Shown: piece by piece, positions 23,223-33,273 of the stretch
Layout of the letters: every line of letters starts with the position of its first letter
Numbering within the stretch: position 1 is the stretch's first letter
DNA from: Nyssa sinensis
Lineage: Eukaryota; Streptophyta; Magnoliopsida; Cornales; Nyssaceae
Direction of reading: 5' to 3'
DNA: 64,000 nt
Assembly: GCA_008638375.1 (NCBI GenBank)
Contig: CM018052.1
Location: 4,791,017-4,855,016, forward strand
Program-made: the position numbers and the translations under genes
Notes under the pieces: generated by a model
What the model saw: only the letters and a program-made list of their open reading frames with translations
What the model was told of the DNA's origin: nothing
Databases searched by the model: none

Positions 23223-23467
23223 GGACCCCTTAGTGTAAAAAATACAGAATTTGGTCTAATAATACAGCAACAGCTCTTGCATGGAGAAAAAAGGTGAGAA
23301 AACCTAAGGTTTTTTAACTTTCAAGCTTCCAAAACACATCTCTAGCCTTGGATTCTCACAATGCTTCCTTCTAGGAAGTTGTTCCCCACATCAAGGGCTA
23401 TGTTATCACTGATTGGTTTGGCTGCACAACAAACACAACTCCCTAGGGTTGAGAAAAACCCTTTTAG

Positions 23468-24323
23468 GTATGATATCTTACTAAGTAAGGAATATGGTTA
23501 AGTTTAGGAGTGTTTTATATGTTGATTGAGTGATTTATATGTTTACTTGTTGTTAGAAAGTCACTTAGGATGTAGTTGCTTTGAAAATCTTAGAGTTGGT
23601 AATTTGTATACTTGTGTGTTCTTTGAGTTCTTTGAGAATTGGTCAAAATGATGAACATATAACTTAAATATATGTTTGGTTTATTATATTGTGGCTTATA
23701 TTCATGTGAGTAGACCTTGTGTTTTTGAAGATATGGTTGTTTAACGCATTGATGCTTTGTCTAATTATGTGTTCTTTGAGAATTGGTAATATAGTGAATA
23801 TGTAACATGAGTATGTGTTTAAATTGATTATATACAACATATGTTCATGTGGAAGAAGTTGTGTGGTTTGAAAGTTAGAATTTACTTTATGAATGATGCA
23901 TGATTTAAGGTATATGCCATGTATTTGATAAAATGCCTCATTGAAATTGCATAGAAAAATCAAGGCATATTGGCATATGGTGATTCCTTGAAAACATAGT
24001 GTGGGTTAAGCACTTGGCGCTATGTATTATAAGGGTGTAGATCCTGTGGTGAAAAACCCAAAATTGGCGTATTGGTGCCCAATATCCAACGAGAGTTGGT
24101 ACTCAGTGGTCCAACGAGAGCGATCCGTAAACGAGACATGGGTGTGGCATAGAGTTTGCATGGGTGTGTCACGCATATTACCATTGCATTGTATTGATGA
24201 ATTGGAAGGCATATAGATTATAAATGCACACTTTGCACATGCCACGCCTTAACCTTGTTCCTTGCATTAGCATTATATCATACCAGCAGTTGAACTGACC
24301 TCTCGTGGGATATCATATTACAG
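23468..24323 (+). other. Predicted intron in B-family LTR B1
   Basis: Donor TTTTAG|GTATGATAT and acceptor TATCATATTACAG bound 856 bp. The same donor and acceptor positions occur in B2 (44982-45861) and B3 (29886-30913, minus). Splicing is inferred. Confidence 0.45.
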
Positions 24324-24927
24324 ATGATGCTCCCAGTACTTGAGACTTGAGGAAGTCTTAAAGAATGGAGGGGACATGGACCATGAAGGATATTTGGCCC
24401 TTGGGGCATATTGTAATACCCCAAAATTCGGAATAAATTGCATATCCTACTCTTGTTAATAATATATGCACAATGTAGGCCGGAACCCCATCAGTATGTG
24501 TACAGTAGTGCTATGTATTTTGTACTCTGAATATAAACCAATTGTTAAGAACATTTGTTTCTAAACTTGGTTGTATACTTTGTTCCAGCGATCAATAATT
24601 CCAAGAAGCCATGATATATTGCCTCTTGTCCTTTGATTTCTCTGTATACATGGCTAAATGCATTTTAATACTAATACTAAAACAACGACTTGCATATGAT
24701 TAAGTAGACACAATAATTAAAATATAATATAAAACAAAAGAATGGAGAAAAGCTACAGCCATCCCTTTGTTTTCAAAAGCGATTATAATAAAAAGTTATT
24801 ATATATATATATATGTGTGTGTATGGAATTTGGTCACGTGTGAGGAAATATCAAGAGTTGTGTAGAATGTTCTAGCGACAGTCATGCTGAGCCACCGACA
24901 TACTCCCTTCCAAAGTCTTCCGTGTGC

Positions 24928-24935
24928 TTATAAAT
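24928..24935 (+). promoter_or_regulatory. TATA-like box in element C 5' LTR
   Basis: TTATAAAT follows CGTGTGC and precedes a CT-rich leader about 515 bp from the LTR start, a plausible core promoter. Confidence 0.35.
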
Positions 24936-25569
24936 TTCTACTGAACAGTGCTCAGGAAGAAAATTTTAGTTCCAGACCTTCTCAACCCAATCTGCGCTTT
25001 CGGTTCCTCACCTGTCTTCTATTCCTTCCACACCTTATTCCCTGTTTTGTATCAACAACATCGACTAGGCATTCGATAAATTTCTGTGTAGTTATTTGGG
25101 GCTGATCAAGCTGGTTAATTTAAGGCTTGAAAACCAGTAAACAGACGTAGCCGTGCAAATTAATTAAGCCACAAATTCCAGCTCTTGGCTGCTGGCGTTG
25201 AAGCAGAGCAGAAGCTGTGCAACGGCCTTGATCCGTCTCTTTCTGATTCAACCACGGTAAATTGTGATGTCACACTCATTTATATGGTTTCCTTTGTCAT
25301 GATAGTTGATTTAAGTTTTAAATAAATAACGAAAAAGCTCTACTAGAGCAGAATTCCCAATTCTAATCCTAGAATCTGTTTTGACAATATTAAAAGATTT
25401 TCATGTGTTTCTTCCTAATTATTTAAATAATGCCCAGTCCTTGTAACTATTGCAGAGGGATTTATTATTATTCTGTTGTTGAATTCTTTGTGTAGCATGA
25501 GATTTAAATAAGAGAAATTAGAAAGAGGTGGGATTGGTGCGACTGCTGGAATGTGCAGTGGATTTGGAA

Positions 25570-25890
25570 TATGAATTCAGCTATTGATTTGGATATTGAA
25601 CAGCCTTTGATTTAAATATAATTCAGCTATTAAATTAAAGATAGTTCAGCTATTAAATTGGATGTAATTCAGCTATTAATCTGAATATAATTCAGCTATT
25701 AAATTAAATATAGTTCGGCTATGAAATTGGATGTAATTCAGCTACAAATCTGAATATAATTCAGCTATTAAATTGGATATAATTCAGCTATTAAATTGAA
25801 TAATGGATCAATTATTAAATTGAATATAGTTCAATTATTAAATTAAGTGTAGTTCAGTTTTAATTTGAATATAGTCCCAGCTATTGGATG
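25570..25890 (+). repeat. 23-bp minisatellite in element C LTR
   Basis: Variants of TATAATTCAGCTATTAAATTGGA recur with TTCAGCTA-type starts at 25622, 25645, 25668, 25691, 25714, 25737, 25760 and 25783 and weaker units to about 25885, roughly 13 units. No open frame is maintained. Confidence 0.85.
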
Positions 25891-26731
25891 AAAAGTTGGT
25901 GAGGAAAATTCTGGACAGCAGCTGTTAGGGATAAGTCCCAACAGGGACTGATCTTTACTTGTAATAGATTTATCAAGGGACATATCTACAGGTAAATACA
26001 AAATGTTGATGTGGTAAAATCCCTATTAGCCATTATAAATTTTAATTGATTGTTCTTATGGATTATATATATAAGATAGGCATAAAATCACTACAGGCTT
26101 TGATTACAAAATTGCCCCAAACAATAATTATTAGTCGGTTTAGGCTTTCCTAGAATTTAATTCGAACTTTTGTATGAAAAAAGGGTAAAATGGTCATTCA
26201 CCATTTTACATGTCGTATTTTTTTGTACTTCGTTTCGTAATTTAGACCTCACCATTGGACTCAGAAGGTCCGAGATAGTAAGAATACACTAATAATTTGT
26301 TTATTTTGAACAAGGGATATTTTGGTCATTTACCCCTTTACGTGTCTTTATTTTTCGGGGCCTCGTCTCGTAAAATGGACCCTACCATTAGTCTCAGAAT
26401 ATCCAAAATAGTAAGGATACACTATTCGTATGTTTAATTTGGACTTCATTTGCTTCATATATGACCTAGGGGCAAAATAGAAATTTTTGCTTTATTTATT
26501 AAATAATTAAATTAATTATTTAATTATTTTCCAGGGGTGTAATTGCATAATTTTTCCATCAGTTGGGCCACAGTGGAATTTCTTAGAAATTCTAGGGTCA
26601 AATCATAAATAACAAAAGGTTTGGTTTATTTAATTTTAAATAAATCAGAAAACCAGTGGGTTCAGTTCCCTTTTAAATGAACCGGTCGACCCCCTTGTAA
26701 ACCAACTGGTTTAGTCGGTTTACCATGTGTT

Positions 26732-26754
26732 GCTGACGTCATGATGACGTCAGC
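26732..26754. promoter_or_regulatory. Double TGACGTCA palindrome (gypsy 3' LTR)
   Basis: It is identical to the perfect 23-bp palindrome at 8447-8469. The partner in the 5' LTR (35728-35750) has one arm changed to TAACGTCA. Confidence 0.6.
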
Positions 26755-27819
26755 CCTATCGTTTAAAAATTTAATAACGTTATTGAAACGTCGTCGTTCT
26801 AATTATTCGGTGGCAATCCCAGATTCTGCCACGTGTCCCGAGTTGCCTCAGTCTTTTAAAACGAGTCGTAGTCGACTCGGTCGTCTTCCCCACTTCGAAC
26901 CCACTGTAACCCTAATTTTTTATTTTCATTTTCTTTATATTCGTGCAGTTTGGATCCATGGATCCTCACTATTTTCATTGTAAATCGCTTCTAGAGTGTC
27001 ACCAATTAGTTTGGCATTCATTTTTTTGCTTAAAAACTCGTTCATGTGTTCGGTTTAGGATGTGATAATCCAACTTGTAAACCCGCGGCTCATGCTTATT
27101 TCTTGATCATTTTTCATGGGGTTTAGCTTTTTTTGATCCCCTATTCATGGGGATTTAGATTTCGTTCATAAAGGTAGGTTTAGAAGCAAGTTTGTGAGAT
27201 TTGTTTTGGGAACCCAAACTTGTAACTTGATATTTGGAGGGCTTTTCTTGAGTTTTTTGATCGTGGGTAAGTGTTTTTGGAATGTTTATAAGGTCCACAT
27301 GAAGTCTCTATACACCAAACACAGTTTGGTGACGATGAAATCAGACTTGCTGTAAGCAAGGTCTTCAATGGTGGTTTTCATGAGTTTGCACTTTTTCAGT
27401 GTTTTTTAAGCTCTAATTTCATGTTTGGATGAGTCTAAACATGTTCTAAATGTCACATATATACAATCAAAGCTGCAATCAGTTTATACATAGAGAAATT
27501 CTAGAGAGAGAAATTAAAATGTTTTCATGGGTTTACCTTTTTAAGTTGGTTTTCCCCTTTCTTCTACCTTTGTATCCCTTCCTTACCTCCTTAGTTTCTT
27601 CTCCCTTTCTGAATTTCCTTTCGTACGAAGCAAGGATGCATTGCATGTCTTGCTTTAAAAAGAAATCCACCGACCTCTCGCTCTCTCCTCCATTCTCTCT
27701 CTCTACACGTTTGCAGCCTACTCCTAGCCCTCACTTCTCATAAATTTCTCTTACACAATTTTTAATTCTACTTTTGTAGATTCAGATTTTCATTTACTTC
27801 TTGTTGATATTTTGTAAGT

Positions 27820-27820
<1 letters not shown>

Positions 27821-27852
<32 letters not shown>

Positions 27853-28060
27853 AGCACACACACACTAACACATAAAGACACACACACCTCAACCGACACA
27901 CACACACACATACTGCTTGTACACTTACACACACAAAGATATTTTTGGTTTTCTTTACTTTATGTATATTTATACATAGATTTATATATATATATATAAA
28001 CTTATATTTATATATATCTACTATACTTGTATACATACATGTAGGTGTATATGTATATAC
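27821..28060. repeat. TA/CA microsatellites near LTR terminus
   Basis: (TA)n at 27821-27848 is followed by cacacaca runs and further tatata blocks, then AT-rich DNA to the LTR end at 28238. The same composition precedes the LTR terminus at 3619. Confidence 0.8.
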
Positions 28061-28238
28061 ACACTTGACCATATGTATCCTACAATACACTTTAAACAAT
28101 TTTATCTCCTTACATTTGATTAATTAATCTTTATTACATTAATTAGTTATTTTCTTATAATTTAGAATTTATGTATTATTATTCATGACCTCGTAATACG
28201 TGCCATATGACCCGATATTTTTGGGTCGGGATATTACA

Positions 28239-28412
28239 TTCTTCCCTACTTATTAGAGTTTTGTCCTCAAAACTCGAGCGTCCTTAATCTTAAGAGTTTA
28301 GAATTTCTTCCTAATTCACATTACATCATTCATCACCTTTATATGTCTAGTGCTCAAATTTAAACAGTAAGCATATATTGATAGAGATTAAATATTTGAT
28401 CGTGTACCTAAT
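28239..28412 (-). other. Gypsy 3' internal end with polypurine tract
   Basis: The minus strand reads AAGTAGGGAAGAA directly before the 3' LTR start TGTAATATCCCGACCC. The remaining 160 bp hold no recognisable pol frame. B3 is inserted at 28413. Confidence 0.55.
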
Positions 28413-29059
28413 TGTCACGGCCCGGATTTCTACGAACCCGAGGAGCGACTGAACGAAACAAAAGAAAGGAAAAGAAGTGACAATTCAGTAAATTTAATTG
28501 AAATATCCATCATCATTCTTCAAGTTTCTCCCAACAATTTAAGTGAAGATTCGACATTCAATATACTCAAAATCGTTCCTCAACATAGCTCAAGTACCTC
28601 TCTCAATTAATGCCCAAAATACTTTAAATCATATTTAAAAACGGTTCCCAAAATGGTCTCAAAACCTTTCTCAAAGTGTCCTGTAACGGTTGCCCAAATG
28701 TCGCCCAAGTCCTTGTCTCAATTAATGTTTAAATTAAATTAAGTCGCATTTAGAAATTTTTCCCCAAAATAATCTCAAATCATCCTCAAAACTGCCCTAA
28801 AATGATGGCCTAGATGGGCCCCAAAAATGCCCTATGGCATGGTCCAAAATTAAGTCAAAGGCGCCACCCAAGATGGTTCTGGTAAATGGCCAACCATGGC
28901 CTTTTACTATGACTCAAATGTGTTCCATGAGTTGCCCAACTTGGCCTTAGGTAATGATCCAAAGTAGCCTAAAACATACTCAACAAATTGAGGTTAAACG
29001 TATAATTAAATAACCTTGAAAGGGTTGCCAAAACCTAGTTCAAAGGGTGTGTCAAAGAG

Positions 29060-29215
29060 GGGTGTCATGGAGGACAGCAGTCTGGTGCACAGGGCAAGGC
29101 AGCAGGCTATGCGCATGGGACAGGGCCGTGGCGCGCAAGCAGGTATGGCGCAGGCGGGGCAGCGCGCAGGCACGCGGCGCGCGCGGCAGGGACGGTTGGG
29201 CTGCGGGCTGTTTTT
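29060..29215 (-). other. GC-rich island in B-family LTR
   Basis: A sharply GC-rich segment with many GCGC, CAGG and GGCA strings sits in AT-rich LTR DNA. B1 (about 41545-41645) and B2 (about 46510-46630) have a GC-rich block at the same relative place. It lies after the predicted intron in LTR sense, towards the LTR 3' end. Short frames through it are not conserved between copies. Confidence 0.55.
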
Positions 29216-30113
29216 TGATTTTTCTGAAAAATCACTGTAGTAACTGCAAGCTCAAAATCTGATTTTCTACAGATTTACTATTTGTGGCTACAAGCAAATT
29301 TCTCTATTTGCTGCTCCAAAATTTCTTATTTTCCCTAATTTTTTCCCAAGTCTTTGAAGCCCCTTTTTCACTCATTTTTAGCCCATTTTTCTCAGGTTAT
29401 ATACCCCTATTTTTCAGCCCCTTTCTCACCCATTTTCAGCCCAAATTCCCTAGCTTCTAAGCCCCTATTTTACACATTTTTCTCACCCATTTCAAGGGTA
29501 TTTTTTGCATGCTTAATTTCTCACTTTAATTTACCAAAATTTGGACATAGTTTCCTTTGTTTCTTTAAGTGTTTTCCCACCTAATTTTCACAAGATAAAT
29601 GAACATAATTTTATCCACAATTCACCCTCACTCAGTGGCCACAAATCCATGCATCCATTATATTTCCACTCCATCAATTTAATATACATTCAAATAGAAC
29701 TATCAAACATTCATTACAAAATGGCCCAAGGCCTAATGTTCACAATTTTACATAAGTTTAAATACAATAAGTTGGGCTCATGCCCACACATTCAAAACAT
29801 GCCCCCAAGGCCAAATCTTTCGCAAAATCCATTTCCTTCCTTTTTCTTCAACACTCAAGGAAGTCTCAAGCAACTGGTGTCTTATCTAAAATATATTGCC
29901 CACGAATGGGTCAGCTCAACTGCTGGTATGATAACTCACTAATACTAGCAACAAATTTAGGACATGACATGTGCAAGTGTACAATTTCAAGATATAATTT
30001 CCCTTCCCGTTGTTTAATGCAATGTAAACACACTATGCATGACTCACACATGCAAACTCTATGTCACACCCATGTCAACTCCATGCCATGTCAACTCTAT
30101 GCCATGTCCATGC

Positions 30114-30343
30114 CTCATTTTACGGACCTTCCCCGAAGGACATGAGTAACCAAGTATGCCTCATTTTACGGACCTTACCCTAAGGACATGAGTAACCAAG
30201 TATGTCTCATTTTACGGACCTTCCCCGAAGGACATGAGTAACCAAATATGTCTCATTTTACGGACCTTCCCTGAAGGACATGAGTAACAAAAAATGTCTC
30301 ATTTTACGGACCTTCCCCGAAGGACATGAGTAACCAAGTATGC
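30114..30343. repeat. 46-bp tandem repeat, five units
   Basis: Five near-identical units share CTCATTTTACGGACCTT and GACATGAGTAACCAA. Related single or double units, read in reverse, lie at 24090-24140 (B1) and 45600-45680 (B2) with GATCCGTAAACGAGAC. The array therefore expanded only in B3. Confidence 0.92.
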
Positions 30344-31161
30344 ACAACACCAAATGCCCAACTCACACTATGCTTCCAAGGAATCATACTATGCCAAATG
30401 CCATGATTCCATTATGCAAGTTCAATGAATCATTTCATCAAACATATGGTGTGTCCCTTTTCAAGTCATGCATTTAAACCCCACATAATTCATAACTTTA
30501 AATTCCCATAAATTACTTCACATAACATAGATCATAACCATACACCTTAACACATTTCTCAAGCCACAATATCACAATTTCACCAACTAACAAGAATTTC
30601 ACAAAGTCACTAACATTCCATGCAAGACTAATACATTACACAACCAATTCCCCTCCAAGATGTCAAGTAAATATCACATAAATACATATCAAATATAGCA
30701 ATCAAATATAAAGACAAGATAAGTCATCTTCATAACAACAAAACATCAAATAAACCAAAGAATACATAAAGTCCCAAATTTCTAACTCTAAGTCCTTCAA
30801 AGTAACACCTCTTAAATAACTTCCTAATATGAAATAAACATCTAAACCAATCAATCAACATGTAATAAGGTAGGAAAAACGAAATCTATTCCTAGCTTAG
30901 CAAGAAATCATACCTAAAATCAGTTTTTCTCCAACTGTAGAAGCTGTAGTTGCTGGATCGCCAAACTGTTTAGTGAAAATATAGTACTCATGGAGATGAA
31001 CAACTTTCCAGAAGAAAGCTCGGCCAAAATTCCACTCAAAGTGCGTGTTTCGGAGGCTAGAAAGTTGAAAAGGCTAGGGCTTTTGTCTATTTTTCACCCA
31101 TGGACGAGAGCTCTCTGAATTTCAGAGTGTATATGTGTATATAATGGCCCCAAGTGTTCAT

Positions 31162-31168
31162 TTTATAG
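31162..31168 (-). promoter_or_regulatory. TATA box of B3
   Basis: The minus strand reads CACTATAAAATG, at the same place as TATAAATA in B1 and B2. Confidence 0.55.
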
Positions 31169-31689
31169 TGGAGGACAAAGGGGCTAAGGGCAAATGACCA
31201 TTTTGCCCTTAATGAGCCCCGTAGCCCGTTACTTTACAACTCATTCCTAAACGCTTCAATTTAAAATTTGGTTTTAACCGATGTTCATAAAATTATTTTA
31301 AATGAAAATTCTCAGAAGAAATAATTTTCTTTTGAGGTCGGGATCATCCCCTTCCACCTGGGCCACCCGGATGCCCTTTTTGTCCAATTTTGAAATAATT
31401 TTCATTTTGGCTCAAATTTGTACAGAGGTTACATCACAATATTATAAGCATATTTATCTTCCATGACACCCTCCAAATATGCCTCTAAACATGTCAAACG
31501 GTGAACTGACGCATTTAGATGCTTTACCAGCAAAACTGGGCTTTACCGACAAAACCGTGTATACCAAATGTCCTACCGGAAAAACGAAAAATTTTTCCTC
31601 ATTTTTTTCAGATCTCTACACTAATTATCCTTAGAGGTTTGTGCAGCTTCAGAACATATATTGAAAACTCGCCCGTACCTCGTAGGTTC

Positions 31690-32704
31690 TTGATTTCCTT
31701 TTGATTTTTCAATAGTCCGAGCCTGTGGTGTAGCCGATGAAGCTACCGCAGTAGGTTCTCTGGCAGTTGAACTCCCTTTTGGGTAGTCCTTGATAAGAGG
31801 TCCTTGTAAGCCACATTTGTAGCAGACTCTTGAAAATTGTCGATAGGGTGCAAAATGCCTCTTCTGACAAGTAGGGCATACAGGGACCTCTGTCGTCTTT
31901 TGACTTGTGTTTCCCCCCTTCGTTGACAGAAGTCATAGTTTTGACTCTAGTCTTGGTTTTGTTCATTTGTTGGGGAGTGGGGTTCATTTGTTTCTTGTCC
32001 TTTTTCTAGGATAAGGCGATCCCAGCTTTTTCGAAGATTTTGGCGCAGTTCACAACCTCGTTGTACGTGGGAAGTTCAAAGGGCTCTAATCGATATCTAA
32101 TACCATCCCTGGGACCACTTTCAAACTTTCTCGCCTTTAAATCCTCTGTCATGATGATGTGAGGTGAGTAACGGGCTAATTTCACAAACTTAGCCTCGTA
32201 CTCCGCTACTGTCATTGTCCCTTGAGTCAGAGTTGCAAACTCTGCTATCTTTTGGTTTTTCAGAGATCTTGGGAAGTGCTTGTTGAAAAATACTTCTAAG
32301 AATCTTCCGCAGGTCATGGGTGGCTCTCTTTCCTTTTCTAACAGCCACCATGCGTACGCTGCATCTTTAAAGGTAAAGGTAGCATAGGAGACTTTCTGTT
32401 CATCGGTGCAAGGAAAAACGATGAATATTTGCTCCATTTCTTGGACCCATGCCTCGGCGTCGATCGTAGTGGCTAGTCCATCAAACCTAGGAGGCTTGAA
32501 ACCTTGAAACATTTTAAAACTCGAAGTATTCATCACTTCAGCAAGTTGTTCTTGATTTTGGGGTGGTCCGGGGTTTTGCACCTATGGTGATGCTCTGCCC
32601 TGGGCATGGTCACCTATCATATTCCGAGCCATTGCTTCTAGAATGTGTTCCACCCAATCTAGCCTGTTATCAGAATTTCCCACATTCCTTCTCGTGTTAA
32701 CCAT
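31690..32704 (-). pseudogene. gag: Ty3/gypsy gag polyprotein relic
   Basis: Gag forms the capsid and nucleocapsid of the retrotransposon particle in the cytoplasm. A start at 32704 (MVNTRRN) lies behind the primer site. A stop at about 32582 interrupts the frame; the next 191 codons (32581-32006) hold the Retrotrans_gag core with PPRFDG, DAEAWVQEMEQIF, AYAWW, FNKHFP and MTVAEYEAKF. After another stop and a frameshift the nucleocapsid part reads CPTCQKRHF and CYKCG, where the zinc knuckle has lost its expected His and last Cys. Nothing of protease, reverse transcriptase, RNase H or integrase follows. The MTVAEYEAKF style fits chromovirus-like gypsy elements, but the lineage cannot be fixed without pol. 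Clearly non-functional. Confidence 0.9.
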
Positions 32705-33258
32705 TTTAGCTGAAAACATACAATAGTTAGTTTTCTAACACATATTTATCACATAAGGTTTATATTCACTTACTTCATATTTTCAAGGTTTAATATTTTT
32801 ATTATCCTTGATGTTTGTGGTGGAATTATAGTCCACATTTACTTCTCGTTCTCGTTTTACTACTCGTATTTGACTACGGGTCCCATACCCGCCTTCTTAT
32901 CATACACATACTTCTAATTACTTAACTTACTCTAACACAGGTCCCATACCCTGCCTTCACATTACATTACGTATTACATATCTTACATATTAAATTCATG
33001 AACTGCGAGTCCCATACCTCGCCATCATATCATATCACATGCTTCACATATCTACTTTACATAATGCGGGTCCCATACCCCACCTTTACTTCTAATCACG
33101 TACGTCACATATGTAGGTAGCCTAGGACTTACCTAACTCAAAATTCTATTTCGAATCTCCTATCGTCACTAAGTTGATCTTAGTCAACCTAGAACTAATC
33201 TTAATCAGTCTTATCTTCAATCATGACTCGATCTTTTCCCAAAAGACCTAATACCTAA

Positions 33259-33270
33259 GCTCTGATACCA
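33259..33270 (-). other. tRNA-Met primer-binding site (gypsy)
   Basis: The minus strand reads TGGTATCAGAGC three bases after the LTR end CGTGACA, complementary to the 3' end of initiator tRNA-Met. Confidence 0.9.
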
Positions 33271-33273
33271 TGT

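Larger units (their letters stand above)
28413..31620 (-). mobile_element. B-family solo LTR B3, 3208 bp, TSD CTAAT
   Basis: On the minus strand it starts TGTAGAGATCTGAAAAAA and ends AAATCCGGGCCGTGACA. CTAAT flanks both ends (28408-28412, 31621-31625). It has a TATA box at 31162-31168 and a predicted intron 29886-30913. It is longer than B1 and B2 partly because of a 5-unit 46-bp array. It sits in the remaining internal part of the gypsy fragment, so it inserted after that element. Confidence 0.93.

Noticed and set aside
27794..28099. Cys/Val/Tyr-rich minus-strand frame
   Set aside because: It is a translation of TA/CA microsatellites near an LTR end.
29016..29262. GC-rich plus-strand frames
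   Set aside because: They are antisense in B3, and the matching GC-rich blocks in B1 and B2 do not keep either frame.
30114..30343. Possible CRISPR-like direct repeats
   Set aside because: The 46-bp units are contiguous with no spacers and lie in a plant LTR; this is a simple tandem repeat.
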